Below are positions 15,796-24,227 of a stretch of 52,785 nt of DNA, piece by piece. Every line of letters begins with the position of its first letter. Position 1 is the first letter of the stretch. The notes under the pieces were generated by a model. The model was given only the letters and a program-made list of their open reading frames with translations. It had not been told where the DNA came from and did no database searches. This stretch comes from Solidesulfovibrio sp. GTDB lineage: Bacteria > Desulfobacterota > Desulfovibrionia > Desulfovibrionales > Desulfovibrionaceae. The DNA lies in contig NZ_JARKOZ010000129.1 of the NCBI RefSeq assembly GCF_029978005.1, positions 1 through 52,785 of the forward strand, read 5' to 3'. Position numbers and translations under genes: made by a program.

Positions 15796-17634
15796 ATGCC
15801 CCCCTCGGGCATCTTGGCGAACTGTCGAGAGGATGCTTTGCTGTTATCCGGTCCGGACGATACGAGAGCTCGAACGCCAGACGCCGCTCCCGTCAAGCAA
15901 CGCGCGTCGCGCCTGTGCTTGGCGTTGATTTTTTCCGTCGCGATTTCCTTTTTCCTGTACCACAAGGATCATTTCGTCAGCGCCCAGTATGCCGCGCTGC
16001 TCTCGTTGCTGCTGGTCGCCACGTCCTATGGATTCGCGACAAGGAACGGCGAAGACGCCCCCTATTTCCGGTGCGGCGCGGCCGGCATCCTCCTGACCCT
16101 GGCCCTGACCTGCCTGCCCCTGGCCGGCTACACCTGGAGCATGGCCGACGACTACGTCATCCCCATGATGCTCGGCCCCTCCGGCCGGATGGGGCTTTCG
16201 GACCTCGTCAGGCACCTCGGCAGCACGCAATCGCTGGCCGTGGTCTTCGACAACGCCTCGGGCCGGTTCCAGCCGGTGTTCGTGTTCATGTACGCCCTGA
16301 ACGCCTTCCTTTTCGGCGACGCCATCGCGGCCTGGTACGTCTGGTACGGCTGCCTTTTCCTGGCGACCGTCGCCCTGTTCCTCCTGGCGCTGCGGCGCTG
16401 CTTCGACGGGATCACGGCGGTGCTGGCGGGCTGCCTGCTGCTCACCCAGCTCCAATGGCATTGGCTGTTTCGGGACACCGGCGTGGTGGAGGTCTACGGG
16501 CTTTTCGGCCTGGCCCTGGTCGTGCATCGCATGGCCCGCGACCACGACCGTCCGACCGTATCCTTCGGTTCCTACGCCCTGCTCACCCTGGGCAACATCC
16601 TGATGCTCGGGACCAAGGAGACGTTCGTCCTGGCCTGCGTCCTGCCCCTGGCCTTCCTCTACGACCGCTGGCGGCGGGAGACGGACGGCCAGCGGCCGCG
16701 AGCCCTCGTCTTTTTCGGTCTCAACCTGCTGTGCGACCTGTACGTCTTCCTCGGCATCTGGGCCGCCCTGTCCGTCACGGGCACGGACGTCTACGGCCGG
16801 GAGGTCGGCGTCGCGACCTTCTGCACGTCGCTTGACGAATATCTGAAGAGCTTCGGCGACCTGATCCGGTGGCCGTGGTACCTGGCCTGTGCGGCCGTCC
16901 TCGTCGCCGCCCGGTTCGTCCTCGGCCGGGGCAGGGAAAACCGGGCCGTCACGCGGCGCAGAACCCTCGCCTACGGCCTGACGGCGGCCTGGATCTTCCT
17001 CTTCGGCCTGTCCCTGTACGTGTTCTACCACGGCGAGGTCGACAACCAGCACTACTCCCTGCCTTTTTCCGCCACGCCCGCCCTGTTGTGGCTTCTCGCC
17101 GCTCGGTACTTCCTGGAAACGGCCGCTCTGGTCCCGGCCGGGGCGGCGCGGGCGGCCGCCGGCATGCTCGTCGGCTTCCTGTGCGCCTACGGCTTTTTGA
17201 CCACGCCGCTTTTCGCCAAGGACTTCATTCGCATCTTCGGCGAGTCCAACGCGGCCTACCGCGCCGCCCTGGAAAGGATCGCCGCCATGGCGGCCAAGGA
17301 GCCGGACAGGCCGCTGGTCCTGGTCGTCGGCGACACGGACAACGACGAACTCGTCGTCAGCCCGGCCGTGTACCTCAAGATGGTCCTGCGCATCCCCAAC
17401 GCCATTTTCGTCAAGCCGGCCGGTCCCGAGGCCGACCCCATCCGCCGCCTGCGCCAGGAAGGCTTCGTCGACGCCCTGGCCCCCGGAGAGCCGCCCCAGG
17501 ACGCGCCGGCCTTCGTGGTCGGCATCCTGGCCACGCCCGAGGGCGAGGCCGGAAACCTCGGCCGGCTCCTGCCCGTGCAAACGGGACAGCCCCAGCTCAA
17601 GCTCTTTCCCGTCCTTTCGCGCAATATCTGGTAA
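15796..17634 (+). CDS. Polytopic membrane protein, GT-C glycosyltransferase-like
   Basis: About 612 residues with roughly 11-12 hydrophobic spans (for example LCLALIFSVAISFFLY, AAGILLTLALTCLPLAGY, LVGFLCAYGFLTTPLF) and a soluble C-terminal part of about 120 residues. The first large loop contains DDY soon after a span (WSMADDYVIP), the acidic pattern seen early in GT-C enzymes that use lipid-linked sugars, but I cannot assign a family with certainty. Start is uncertain: ATG 15796 lies inside a small hairpin, while TTG 15838 has GAGAGGA just upstream and is an equally good choice. It follows the OGT gene by about 200 bases on the same strand and may take part in glycan or envelope assembly. 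Confidence 0.6.
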   Translation: MPPSGILANCREDALLLSGPDDTRARTPDAAPVKQRASRLCLALIFSVAISFFLYHKDHFVSAQYAALLSLLLVATSYGFATRNGEDAPYFRCGAAGILLTLALTCLPLAGYTWSMADDYVIPMMLGPSGRMGLSDLVRHLGSTQSLAVVFDNASGRFQPVFVFMYALNAFLFGDAIAAWYVWYGCLFLATVALFLLALRRCFDGITAVLAGCLLLTQLQWHWLFRDTGVVEVYGLFGLALVVHRMARDHDRPTVSFGSYALLTLGNILMLGTKETFVLACVLPLAFLYDRWRRETDGQRPRALVFFGLNLLCDLYVFLGIWAALSVTGTDVYGREVGVATFCTSLDEYLKSFGDLIRWPWYLACAAVLVAARFVLGRGRENRAVTRRRTLAYGLTAAWIFLFGLSLYVFYHGEVDNQHYSLPFSATPALLWLLAARYFLETAALVPAGAARAAAGMLVGFLCAYGFLTTPLFAKDFIRIFGESNAAYRAALERIAAMAAKEPDRPLVLVVGDTDNDELVVSPAVYLKMVLRIPNAIFVKPAGPEADPIRRLRQEGFVDALAPGEPPQDAPAFVVGILATPEGEAGNLGRLLPVQTGQPQLKLFPVLSRNIW

Positions 17635-17875
17635 GCCGGCGCTCCCCCGCCCCTGCCGCTCCTTCGGGAAAAGCGGACCGGCCGGATGCGACGCCGCGAC
17701 CGCGGACGCCCCCGGCGCGATTCCACAAGCATCAGCAACGACGGCCGCCGGTCGCGTATGGTCCCGCCGAGGGCCTGCGGCCAAGCGCCGGACGCTGCGG
17801 GTTCGTGGCCAAAGCCGGCGCGGCGGTGCTCATGGGCCGGGCGCTTCCGCGCCCAGTCGACTCAGCGGACGCGGG
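17635..17875. other. Convergent spacer before tatA
   Basis: This spacer separates two converging genes. It is GC-rich with a weak stem (CCGCT...AGCGG near 17660) and no T-run. I see no gene, repeat or strong terminator in it. Confidence 0.4.
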
Positions 17876-18172
17876 TTAGGCGGTTTTCGTCGCCGCCCCG
17901 GCGGGCGCGTCGTGCGTCGGCGCGTCTTCCCGGGCCATGGCCGCCGCCGGCGGCGCGGGCGTGGCCGCGGCCGGCTGCATCAGTTCGGGCTGCGCAGCGG
18001 CCGGACTTGCCTCGGCCGGCGGGGCCGAGGGCGTCTCCTCGTGCATGGCCTTCTTGAAGTCGCGCACCGCCCGGCCGAGGCTCCCGCCCAGGTCGCCGAT
18101 CTTGCCAGGCCCGAAGATCACCAGCGCGATCACCAGAATGACGATGAGGTGCATCGGCTCGAACAATCCCAT
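17876..18172 (-). CDS. tatA: Twin-arginine translocase subunit TatA/E
   Basis: A 98-residue membrane protein of the Tat export pathway for folded, cofactor-bearing proteins. It has the short N-terminal span MHLIVILVIALVIFGPGKIG, the FGPGKIGDLGGSLG hinge, and the amphipathic helix RAVRDFKKAM, then an Ala/Pro-rich acidic tail that is typical of TatA in GC-rich bacteria. Start ATG 18172 has GGGAGGG upstream. No tatB or tatC lies next to it, so this is a stand-alone copy; TatA versus TatE cannot be separated by sequence. Confidence 0.93.
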   Translation of the reverse strand: MGLFEPMHLIVILVIALVIFGPGKIGDLGGSLGRAVRDFKKAMHEETPSAPPAEASPAAAQPELMQPAAATPAPPAAAMAREDAPTHDAPAGAATKTA

Positions 18173-18649
18173 GGTTGCCCTCCCGCGAGTCAGGCTCGCA
18201 TCCGGCCATATAATCCATGGGGTCAGGCGGAACAAGACAACCTGGAAATACTGAAATCCAACGGCGCGGCCGGACGGCGCGCCTCCGGAAACGGATGCGC
18301 TCGGTCCCTGGGGCGACGGCCGCTTCGGGTGCGCGCCTTCGTCGATTTCACCGTCGCCTCCATGACCGCAATCCTCGAGGCCGGCTGATTCGGCCGGCCG
18401 CTTGCATAGGCTGCCGTCGCCACGAAAACGGACCAAGCCCCGTCCCCGAAACCCGTTCCCGCCCGGATGGACGCCGCTGAGGCTAGCATTTATCTCTTTG
18501 AAATTCATGTATTTTTAGAACTAAAACGATCTTTCATACGGAACAGCGGAAATTCATCGTCAACAATGATTTTTCGTTGATTCCCGTTTCCTCCTTATTT
18601 TTGAATCTGCAACACCCCGTAACAGCAAGATATTTTTGTGAACACATCC
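18173..18649. other. Regulatory region between tatA and the oxamate operon
   Basis: This is a long gene-free stretch. The tatA-proximal half is GC-rich; the half next to the operon (18480-18650) drops to AT-rich, unlike the rest of the window, which fits an enhancer region for a sigma-54 activator and for DNA bending. It holds a direct repeat GAAATTCAT (18500-18508 and 18549-18557) and a dyad TCAAC-N11-GTTGA (18560-18580). Short frames seen here lack ribosome binding sites. Confidence 0.5.
18549..18580 (+). promoter_or_regulatory. Possible activator (enhancer) site
   Basis: The dyad TCAAC (18560-18564) / GTTGA (18576-18580) overlaps the second copy of the direct repeat GAAATTCAT and sits about 70-100 bases upstream of the sigma-54 -24 element, the usual distance for an enhancer-binding protein. 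The natural candidate to bind it is the regulator encoded at 30731. Assignment is by position and symmetry only. Confidence 0.4.
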
Positions 18650-18665
18650 TGGCACAGGACTTGCC
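18650..18665 (+). promoter_or_regulatory. Sigma-54 promoter of the oxamate/ureide operon
   Basis: TGGCAC, five bases, TTGC (18650-18664) matches the sigma-54 consensus with correct spacing. Transcription is expected from about 18677, giving a leader of about 130 bases before the first ATG at 18810. The operon's last gene is followed by a sigma-54 activator gene, which supports the call. Confidence 0.8.
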
Positions 18666-18809
18666 AAACTTATTCCACGCAACCGCGAGGCCAGGCGTTT
18701 ACCGCCTCTCTGGCGGGGACGGCCCCGACAGCCCACGCGCCGCAACGCGACGGCGCAAGCCGCCGCCAGTGCGCGTGCCGCCAAACAACGAACCGGAAAG
18801 AGCGGAGCC

Positions 18810-20210
18810 ATGACGGACATCAACCAGGAAATGCGGGTCATCAATATCGGCCTGGAGGGTTTTTACAACGAACTCCTGGAGCAGGGCGTCAGCGGCGTCC
18901 AGGTGGACTGGCGTCCCCCCGCCGGCGGCGACCCCGCCCTCATCGACAAGCTCGCCCGGCTGCAATGCCCCGAGGTCGAGGAGGCCAACGCCCGGACCGT
19001 GGCCCGGCTGAAGGACAGCCGGCCGCTGTGGATCGACGTCCAACCGGCCATCGAAGCCATCCCCGGCATGGAGGGAAACTTCCTGCTCCATTCCGGCCCG
19101 CCCATCGATTTCGGCGACATGTGCGACCCCCAGCAGCGCGCCGTGGAAGCGGCGGCCGTCTTCGAGGGCTGGGCGACCGACCGGGCCGGCCTGGAAGCGA
19201 AGCTGCGCTCCGGCGACATCAGGCTTCGGCCCAACTACGCCTTCGGCAGCGTCGGGGCCATGTGCGGCGTCATCTCGCCGTCCATGCAGGTGATCGTCAC
19301 CGAGAACGCCACTTACGGCAACCGTTCCTGGTCCACCTTCAACGAGGGCAAGGGCAACGTCATCTGGATGGGAACCTACGACGCGGGCACCATCGAGCGG
19401 CTGCGCTGGATGCGCGAGGTCCTCGGCCCGAGCCTGCGCGCCGCCTTGCGCGTGCGGGGCGAGGGGCTCGACATCTTCAAGATCATCGCCGAGGGCACGC
19501 TCATGGGCGACGAGGTGCACGCCCGAAGCGCCGCCTGCACCCTGCTGCTCCTGCGCCAGCTCACGCCCCTGCTCCTGGCCTCGGACGCCTCTCGCGAAAC
19601 GGTGGCCCGGATCGTGGACTTCATCGGCCAGAACAACCATTCCTTCCTGAGCCTCACCCTGACCGCCTGCAAGGCCGCGGCCGACGCCGCCCACGGCATC
19701 CCCCATTCCACGGTGGTCACGGCCATGAGCCGCAACGGCGTCAATTTCGCCCTGCGCGTGGGCGGCCTGCCCGACGCCTGGTTTATCAGCCCCACCGCGC
19801 CCATGGACGAGGCCATCTACTATTCCGGCTACGGCCCCGAGGACGCCGCCGGTGACATCGGTGACAGCGCCATCGTGGAAACGGCCGGCCTCGGCGGCAT
19901 GATCATCGGCGCGGCCCCCAGCATCAGCTCCTTCGTCGGCGGCTCCATGCGCCACTCCCGCCAGGCCATGGCCGTCATGCGCTCCATCTGCGCCGGGGAG
20001 AACCCGGCCTTTGCGCCGGGCGCGGTGGACTTCACCCCGGCACCGCTGGGCATCGACGTCCGCAAGGTCGTGCGCCTGGGCGTCACCCCCATCATCGACA
20101 CCGGCGTGCTGCACAAGGCCTCGGGCGTGGGCCAGATCGGCACGGGCATCGCCCGCGCCCCCATGGCCGCCTTCCGCCAGGCCCTGGCCGCCATGCCCGT
20201 CCCTCGCTGA
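18810..20210 (+). CDS. allG: Oxamate carbamoyltransferase subunit AllG-like (DUF1116, YlbE)
   Basis: A 466-residue protein of the DUF1116 family. It starts with INQEMRVINIGLEGFYNELL, typical of YlbE, and contains the conserved NYAFGSVGAMCGVISPSMQV, NEGKGNVIWMGTYDAGTIERL and IGQNNHSFLSLTLTACKA segments. In E. coli the FdrA/YlbE/YlbF trio (AllF/AllG/AllH) forms oxamate transcarbamylase of anaerobic allantoin breakdown, which phosphorolyses oxalurate to oxamate and carbamoyl phosphate. All three partners plus carbamate kinase are in this operon. It is first after the sigma-54 promoter; the ATG has GCGGAG upstream. Length matches the family. Confidence 0.85.
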   Translation: MTDINQEMRVINIGLEGFYNELLEQGVSGVQVDWRPPAGGDPALIDKLARLQCPEVEEANARTVARLKDSRPLWIDVQPAIEAIPGMEGNFLLHSGPPIDFGDMCDPQQRAVEAAAVFEGWATDRAGLEAKLRSGDIRLRPNYAFGSVGAMCGVISPSMQVIVTENATYGNRSWSTFNEGKGNVIWMGTYDAGTIERLRWMREVLGPSLRAALRVRGEGLDIFKIIAEGTLMGDEVHARSAACTLLLLRQLTPLLLASDASRETVARIVDFIGQNNHSFLSLTLTACKAAADAAHGIPHSTVVTAMSRNGVNFALRVGGLPDAWFISPTAPMDEAIYYSGYGPEDAAGDIGDSAIVETAGLGGMIIGAAPSISSFVGGSMRHSRQAMAVMRSICAGENPAFAPGAVDFTPAPLGIDVRKVVRLGVTPIIDTGVLHKASGVGQIGTGIARAPMAAFRQALAAMPVPR

Positions 20211-20252
20211 AGCCGACCGCCAGAGAACATTTCACAGGCAGGAGACGCGACC

Positions 20253-21197
20253 ATGACCAAACCCATCGCCGTGGTGGCCTTCGGCGGCAACGCCATCCTG
20301 GACGCCGGAGACGACGGCTCCTTCACCACCCAGCTCGAAAAGGCCAAGGCGGCCTGCCGCCAGATGCTGGCCATCCTGCACAAGGGCTACCAGCTCATCC
20401 TGGTCCACGGAAACGGGCCGCAGGTGGGCAACCTGCTCATCCAGTTCGAAAAGGCCAGCGACATCATTCCGGTCCCTCCCCTGGACGTGGCCGTGGCCTC
20501 GTCCCAGGGCCTGCTCGGCCACATGCTCGAAATCAGCATGCGCACCGTGCTCGAGGAGGACCGCATGCAGCGCGAGGTGGCCACCGTGCTGACCCAGGTG
20601 GTGGTCAGCCCCGACGATCCCGCCTTTTCCCGGCCGACCAAGCCCATCGGCCCCTTCTATACCCAAGAACAGGCCGAGCATTACCGCCTGACCGAGGGCT
20701 GGCACGTGACCGAGGACGCCGGCAGGGGCTGGCGGCGCGTGGTCTGCTCGCCCCAGCCGCGCAAGGTCCTGGAACTGAGCACCATCAAGTACCTGGCCGA
20801 AAACGACACCGTGGTCATCACCTGCGGCGGCGGCGGCATCCCGGTCAACTACCTGACCGACCGCGTGGTGGGCACCGACGGCGTCATCGACAAGGACGCC
20901 ACGGCTGCCCTGCTCGCCTACAACATCGGCGCGGAACTCTTCATCATCCTCACCGGCGTGGCGCAGGTCTGCCTGGACTTCGGCAAGCCGACCCAGCGCA
21001 GCCTGGACGAGGTGACCGTGGCCGAGGCCCGGCAGTGGCTCGAAGAGGGGCAGTTCCCGCCCGGCAGCATGGGCCCCAAGATCCGAAGCGCCGTCGAGTA
21101 TGTGGAAAAGGGCGGCAGGGAAGCCGTCATCACCTCCCAGGACAACCTCAAAGCGGCCATGCAGCGCACCGGCAAATGCACCCGGATCGTCAAATAG
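20253..21197 (+). CDS. allK: Carbamate kinase (AllK/ArcC type)
   Basis: A 314-residue cytoplasmic kinase that makes ATP, ammonia and CO2 from carbamoyl phosphate and ADP in catabolic direction. Visible motifs: AVVAFGGNAIL at the N-terminus, LVHGNGPQVGNLL, SSQGLLGHMLE, ITCGGGGIPV, and DKDATAALLAYNIGAELFIILTGV. Full length. AGGAG precedes the ATG. Placed between the AllG and AllF genes, it is most likely the energy-harvesting last step of the oxalurate pathway rather than arginine deiminase related, as no arcA or arcB gene is present. Confidence 0.92.
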   Translation: MTKPIAVVAFGGNAILDAGDDGSFTTQLEKAKAACRQMLAILHKGYQLILVHGNGPQVGNLLIQFEKASDIIPVPPLDVAVASSQGLLGHMLEISMRTVLEEDRMQREVATVLTQVVVSPDDPAFSRPTKPIGPFYTQEQAEHYRLTEGWHVTEDAGRGWRRVVCSPQPRKVLELSTIKYLAENDTVVITCGGGGIPVNYLTDRVVGTDGVIDKDATAALLAYNIGAELFIILTGVAQVCLDFGKPTQRSLDEVTVAEARQWLEEGQFPPGSMGPKIRSAVEYVEKGGREAVITSQDNLKAAMQRTGKCTRIVK

Positions 21198-21228
21198 GCA
21201 TCCTCAAAACACCGATCGAGGCGAAGAC

Positions 21229-22743
21229 ATGCACGCGCAAGCCATCGTACGCAAGAACCAGTACCAGGACTCGGTCCGCTTGATGCAGATCTCCCGACAG
21301 GCCGGCGAGCTGCCCGGCGTCGTCAAGGTCCTGGCCCTGCTCGGCACGGACAGCAACAAGAAAGTTCTGGCCGACCTCGGCCTGCTGGAAGACACGGTGG
21401 CCGCGGCCACGGCCAACGACCTGGTCATCTGCATCGAGGCCGAAAACGAGGAGGCCTTCGCCGCCGCCCTGGCCGACGTGGACGCGCGGCTGCGCAGCCG
21501 GGCCACGGCCGACGACGCGGCCGAGGCCAGGCCCCGCTCCCTGGAAGAAGCCGTCTCGCGCCTGCCCGGGGCCAATTTCGCCATGATCTCCCTGCCCGGG
21601 AGCATGGCCAAGCTCGACGTGGCCGAGGCCCTGGAGCGGGGGCTTCACGTCATGCTCTTTTCCGACAACATCTCCCTGGCCGACGAGGCCGAGCTCAAGG
21701 CCAGGGCCGCGGAAAAGGGGCTCCTGCTCATGGGGCCGGACTGCGGCACGGCCATAGTGGGTGGCGTGGCCCTGGCCCTGGCCAACGTGGTGCGCCGGGG
21801 CGACATCGGCCTGGCCGCCGCCTCGGGCACGGGCATCCAGGAGGTCACCTGCCTCATCGACCGCTTCGGCGGCGGCGTCTCCCACGCCATCGGCGTCGGC
21901 GGGCGCGACCTGCGCCGCGAGATCGGCGGGACCATGATGCTCCAGGCCATCCGCACCCTGGCCCGGGACCCGGCCACCAGAAAGCTCGTCATCCTGTCCA
22001 AGCCGGGCGCGCCCGAGGTCAGGGAGAAGGTCATGGCCGAGGCCCGGGCCAGCGGCCTGGAGGTCGTGGCCTGCCTGCTCGGCGACGACGGCGCGGCGGC
22101 AGGCGGAGACGGGATCACCCGCGTCGCCACCCTGGAAGAGGCGGCCTTCGCCGCCTTGGGCCGTGAGGTCCCCGAACCGCACCTGCCCGAGGAGCTGCGC
22201 GCCCGGGCCGCCGCCCTTTCCCCGGACCGCCGCTACCTGCGCGGCCTCTACAGCGGCGGCACCCTCTGCTACGAGACGCTTTTCCTGCTCAAGGACGCCA
22301 TGGACATCCAGTCCAACGTGGCCGTGCGGCCCGAGCTCAAGCTGGCCTATCCGGTCAAGGGCGCGGCCCACTGCTGCGTGGACCTCGGCGAGGACGAATT
22401 CACCCAGGGCCGGCCCCATCCCATCATCGACCTGGGGCTTCGCCTGGAACGCCTGGCCGAGGAAATGGCCGACCCCACGGTCAAGGCCGTGCTCCTCGAC
22501 CTGGTCATCGGCTACGGCGCGCACCGCAACCCGGCGGCCGAACTGGCCGAGGCCCTCGACGCCGCCCGCCGGGGCCAGGCCGACGGCGGCCCGGTGGCGC
22601 TCGTCCACGTCTGCGGCACGCAGGCCGATCCCCAGCAGCTCCAAACCCAGGAAACCCTGCTGGCCGAGGCCGGGGCGTTTCTTTTCCCGACCAACGCCCA
22701 GGCGGCCAGGGCTGCCCTGGCCGTGGTCTCGGGGACCCTTTGA
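21229..22743 (+). CDS. allF: Oxamate carbamoyltransferase subunit AllF-like (FdrA)
   Basis: A 504-residue FdrA-family protein related to the succinyl-CoA synthetase fold. It carries the signatures MGPDCGTAIVGGVALALANV, AASGTGIQEVTCLIDRFGGG, SHAIGVGGRDL and LYSGGTLCYETLFLL. With AllG and AllH it should form oxamate transcarbamylase. The ATG at 21229 starts MHAQAIVRKNQYQDSVRLMQ, the normal FdrA N-terminus, with GAGGCGAAG ahead; an open frame upstream is just read-through into the kinase gene. Confidence 0.85.
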   Translation: MHAQAIVRKNQYQDSVRLMQISRQAGELPGVVKVLALLGTDSNKKVLADLGLLEDTVAAATANDLVICIEAENEEAFAAALADVDARLRSRATADDAAEARPRSLEEAVSRLPGANFAMISLPGSMAKLDVAEALERGLHVMLFSDNISLADEAELKARAAEKGLLLMGPDCGTAIVGGVALALANVVRRGDIGLAAASGTGIQEVTCLIDRFGGGVSHAIGVGGRDLRREIGGTMMLQAIRTLARDPATRKLVILSKPGAPEVREKVMAEARASGLEVVACLLGDDGAAAGGDGITRVATLEEAAFAALGREVPEPHLPEELRARAAALSPDRRYLRGLYSGGTLCYETLFLLKDAMDIQSNVAVRPELKLAYPVKGAAHCCVDLGEDEFTQGRPHPIIDLGLRLERLAEEMADPTVKAVLLDLVIGYGAHRNPAAELAEALDAARRGQADGGPVALVHVCGTQADPQQLQTQETLLAEAGAFLFPTNAQAARAALAVVSGTL

Positions 22744-22777
22744 GCAAACCCCGCGCCCGCCGGCGAGGAGGCCGTCC

Positions 22778-24208
22778 ATGACGTATCAGGAAGAATTCGC
22801 CCAGCGGTTCGGCGAGGCCGTGTCCTTCGATCCGCAGATACTGCGCAGCTACGACCACGACCTGGGCGAGATGCCGCGCCCGCTTTTGGCCATGATCCGC
22901 CACCGGCCGGACGTCGTGGTCGTCGCCCGAAGCGCCGGGGACACGGCCGACGCCCTGCGCCTGGCGGGCAAGCATGGCCTGCCGGTCACGCCGCGCGCCC
23001 AGGCCTCCTCGGGCTACGGCGGTGCGATCCCCTGCCGGGGCGGCCTGGTGCTCGACCTTTGCAATTGCAACCGGGTCCTTTCCGTGGACGCCGCCAATGC
23101 CACCGTGGACGTGGAGCCCGGCGTGGTCTGGGAGGACCTGTCCCGGGCCCTGGCTCCGCATGGCCTGGGCAACCGCGTCTGCCCCACCAGCGCCCCGTCG
23201 TCCACGGTGGGCGGCTGGTTCGCCATGGGGGGCGTGGGCATCGGCAGCCTGCGCTACGGGACCATCCGCGACAACGTGCTCGAAATCGACGTGGCCGGCC
23301 TCGACGGCGCGGTGCGGACGTTTCGCGGCGAAGCCATGGAACCCTACTCCCAGACCTGCGGCAGCCTCGGGGTCGTCACCCGGCTGCGCCTGGCCTGCCG
23401 GAAAGCCGAAACCCTGCTGCCCCTGGCCGCCAGAATGCCCGACGCCCCGGCCGCCGTGCGGTTCCTGGAACTTCTCGAAGCCTGGCCGGACGTCTATTCG
23501 GCCAGCCTGCAATCCGCCGGCTACTGCGCCATGCGCGCGGCGGCCGAAGGCCACGCCCCGGCGCTTGCTTCGGGCTTTCTGGTCTCCTTCGCCACGACCG
23601 CCAAGGAGACGGCCACGGCCGAGGCGACGCGCCTGGCCGCCCTGTGCGGCGGCGCGCTCCTGGACGACGCCGTGGCCGAGGCGGAATGGAACGGCCGCTA
23701 CTATCCCATGCGCATCCGCAAGGTCGGCCCGTCGGCCCTGGTCGGGGAATACCTCGTGCCCATGCAGGGCTTCCCCGCCGCCCACGCCGCCCTGACCGCC
23801 GCCCTGAAGCGGGACGCCCTGGGCGTCGAGGCCTTCGGGGTACGCGGCGGCGGGCTGGCCGTGCTGGTCTACATCCTCGACGACGCCCGCGCCCTGCTCT
23901 ACCCGCTGCGCATGGCCAAGGCCATGCTCCCCATGCGCCTGGCCGCCCGCTTCGGCGGTCGGCCCTACGCCACGGGCATGTGGTTTTCCGCTTTGGCCGG
24001 GGAGGTCTTCGGCCCGGACAAGCTCGCCCTGGTCCGGCGTTTGAAAGCGCAGCTCGACGCGCGCGGCCTGCTCAATCCCGGCAAGCTCTCCGGCCCAGGC
24101 CTGCCGCTTGCGCCCTTCGTGAGCCTTTCCCGCTGCATCCTGGCGGGCACGGCCTGCCTGGGGCCCCTGGCCGCCCTTTTGCCCTCCAAACCCCGCCGCA
24201 CCTCGTAA
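22778..24208 (+). CDS. FAD-binding 2-hydroxy-acid oxidoreductase (GlcD-like)
   Basis: A 476-residue flavoenzyme of the PCMH/VAO type. The FAD domain has HRPDVVVVARSAGDTADALR, PVTPRAQASSGYGGAIP, VDVEPGVVWEDLSRAL and the STVGGWFAMGGVGIGSLRYG loop; the end of the substrate domain has LDARGLLNPGKLSG, as in glycolate and lactate dehydrogenases. An extra hydrophobic tail of about 30 residues follows and could touch the membrane. The next gene encodes a GlcF-like Fe-S protein, so the pair likely passes electrons from a 2-hydroxy acid to quinone or another carrier. In this operon the attractive substrate is ureidoglycolate (to oxalurate), replacing NAD-linked AllD; this is inference. GAGGAGG precedes the ATG. 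Confidence 0.85.
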   Translation: MTYQEEFAQRFGEAVSFDPQILRSYDHDLGEMPRPLLAMIRHRPDVVVVARSAGDTADALRLAGKHGLPVTPRAQASSGYGGAIPCRGGLVLDLCNCNRVLSVDAANATVDVEPGVVWEDLSRALAPHGLGNRVCPTSAPSSTVGGWFAMGGVGIGSLRYGTIRDNVLEIDVAGLDGAVRTFRGEAMEPYSQTCGSLGVVTRLRLACRKAETLLPLAARMPDAPAAVRFLELLEAWPDVYSASLQSAGYCAMRAAAEGHAPALASGFLVSFATTAKETATAEATRLAALCGGALLDDAVAEAEWNGRYYPMRIRKVGPSALVGEYLVPMQGFPAAHAALTAALKRDALGVEAFGVRGGGLAVLVYILDDARALLYPLRMAKAMLPMRLAARFGGRPYATGMWFSALAGEVFGPDKLALVRRLKAQLDARGLLNPGKLSGPGLPLAPFVSLSRCILAGTACLGPLAALLPSKPRRTS

Positions 24209-24227
24209 GGCCCCCGGAGGCACCATC

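Noticed and set aside
15795-15813. GATGCCC/GGGCATC hairpin as a terminator
   Set aside because: No T-run follows and it overlaps a possible start codon; it is mentioned only as a reason the start is uncertain.
15844-17784. Long minus-strand frame opposite the membrane protein
   Set aside because: Product is Gln/Arg/Gly-rich without domain pattern; the plus frame has clear membrane spans and sensible codon use.
20253-21197. Carbamate kinase as part of an arginine deiminase pathway
   Set aside because: No arginine deiminase or ornithine carbamoyltransferase gene is near; neighbours are the oxamate transcarbamylase subunits.
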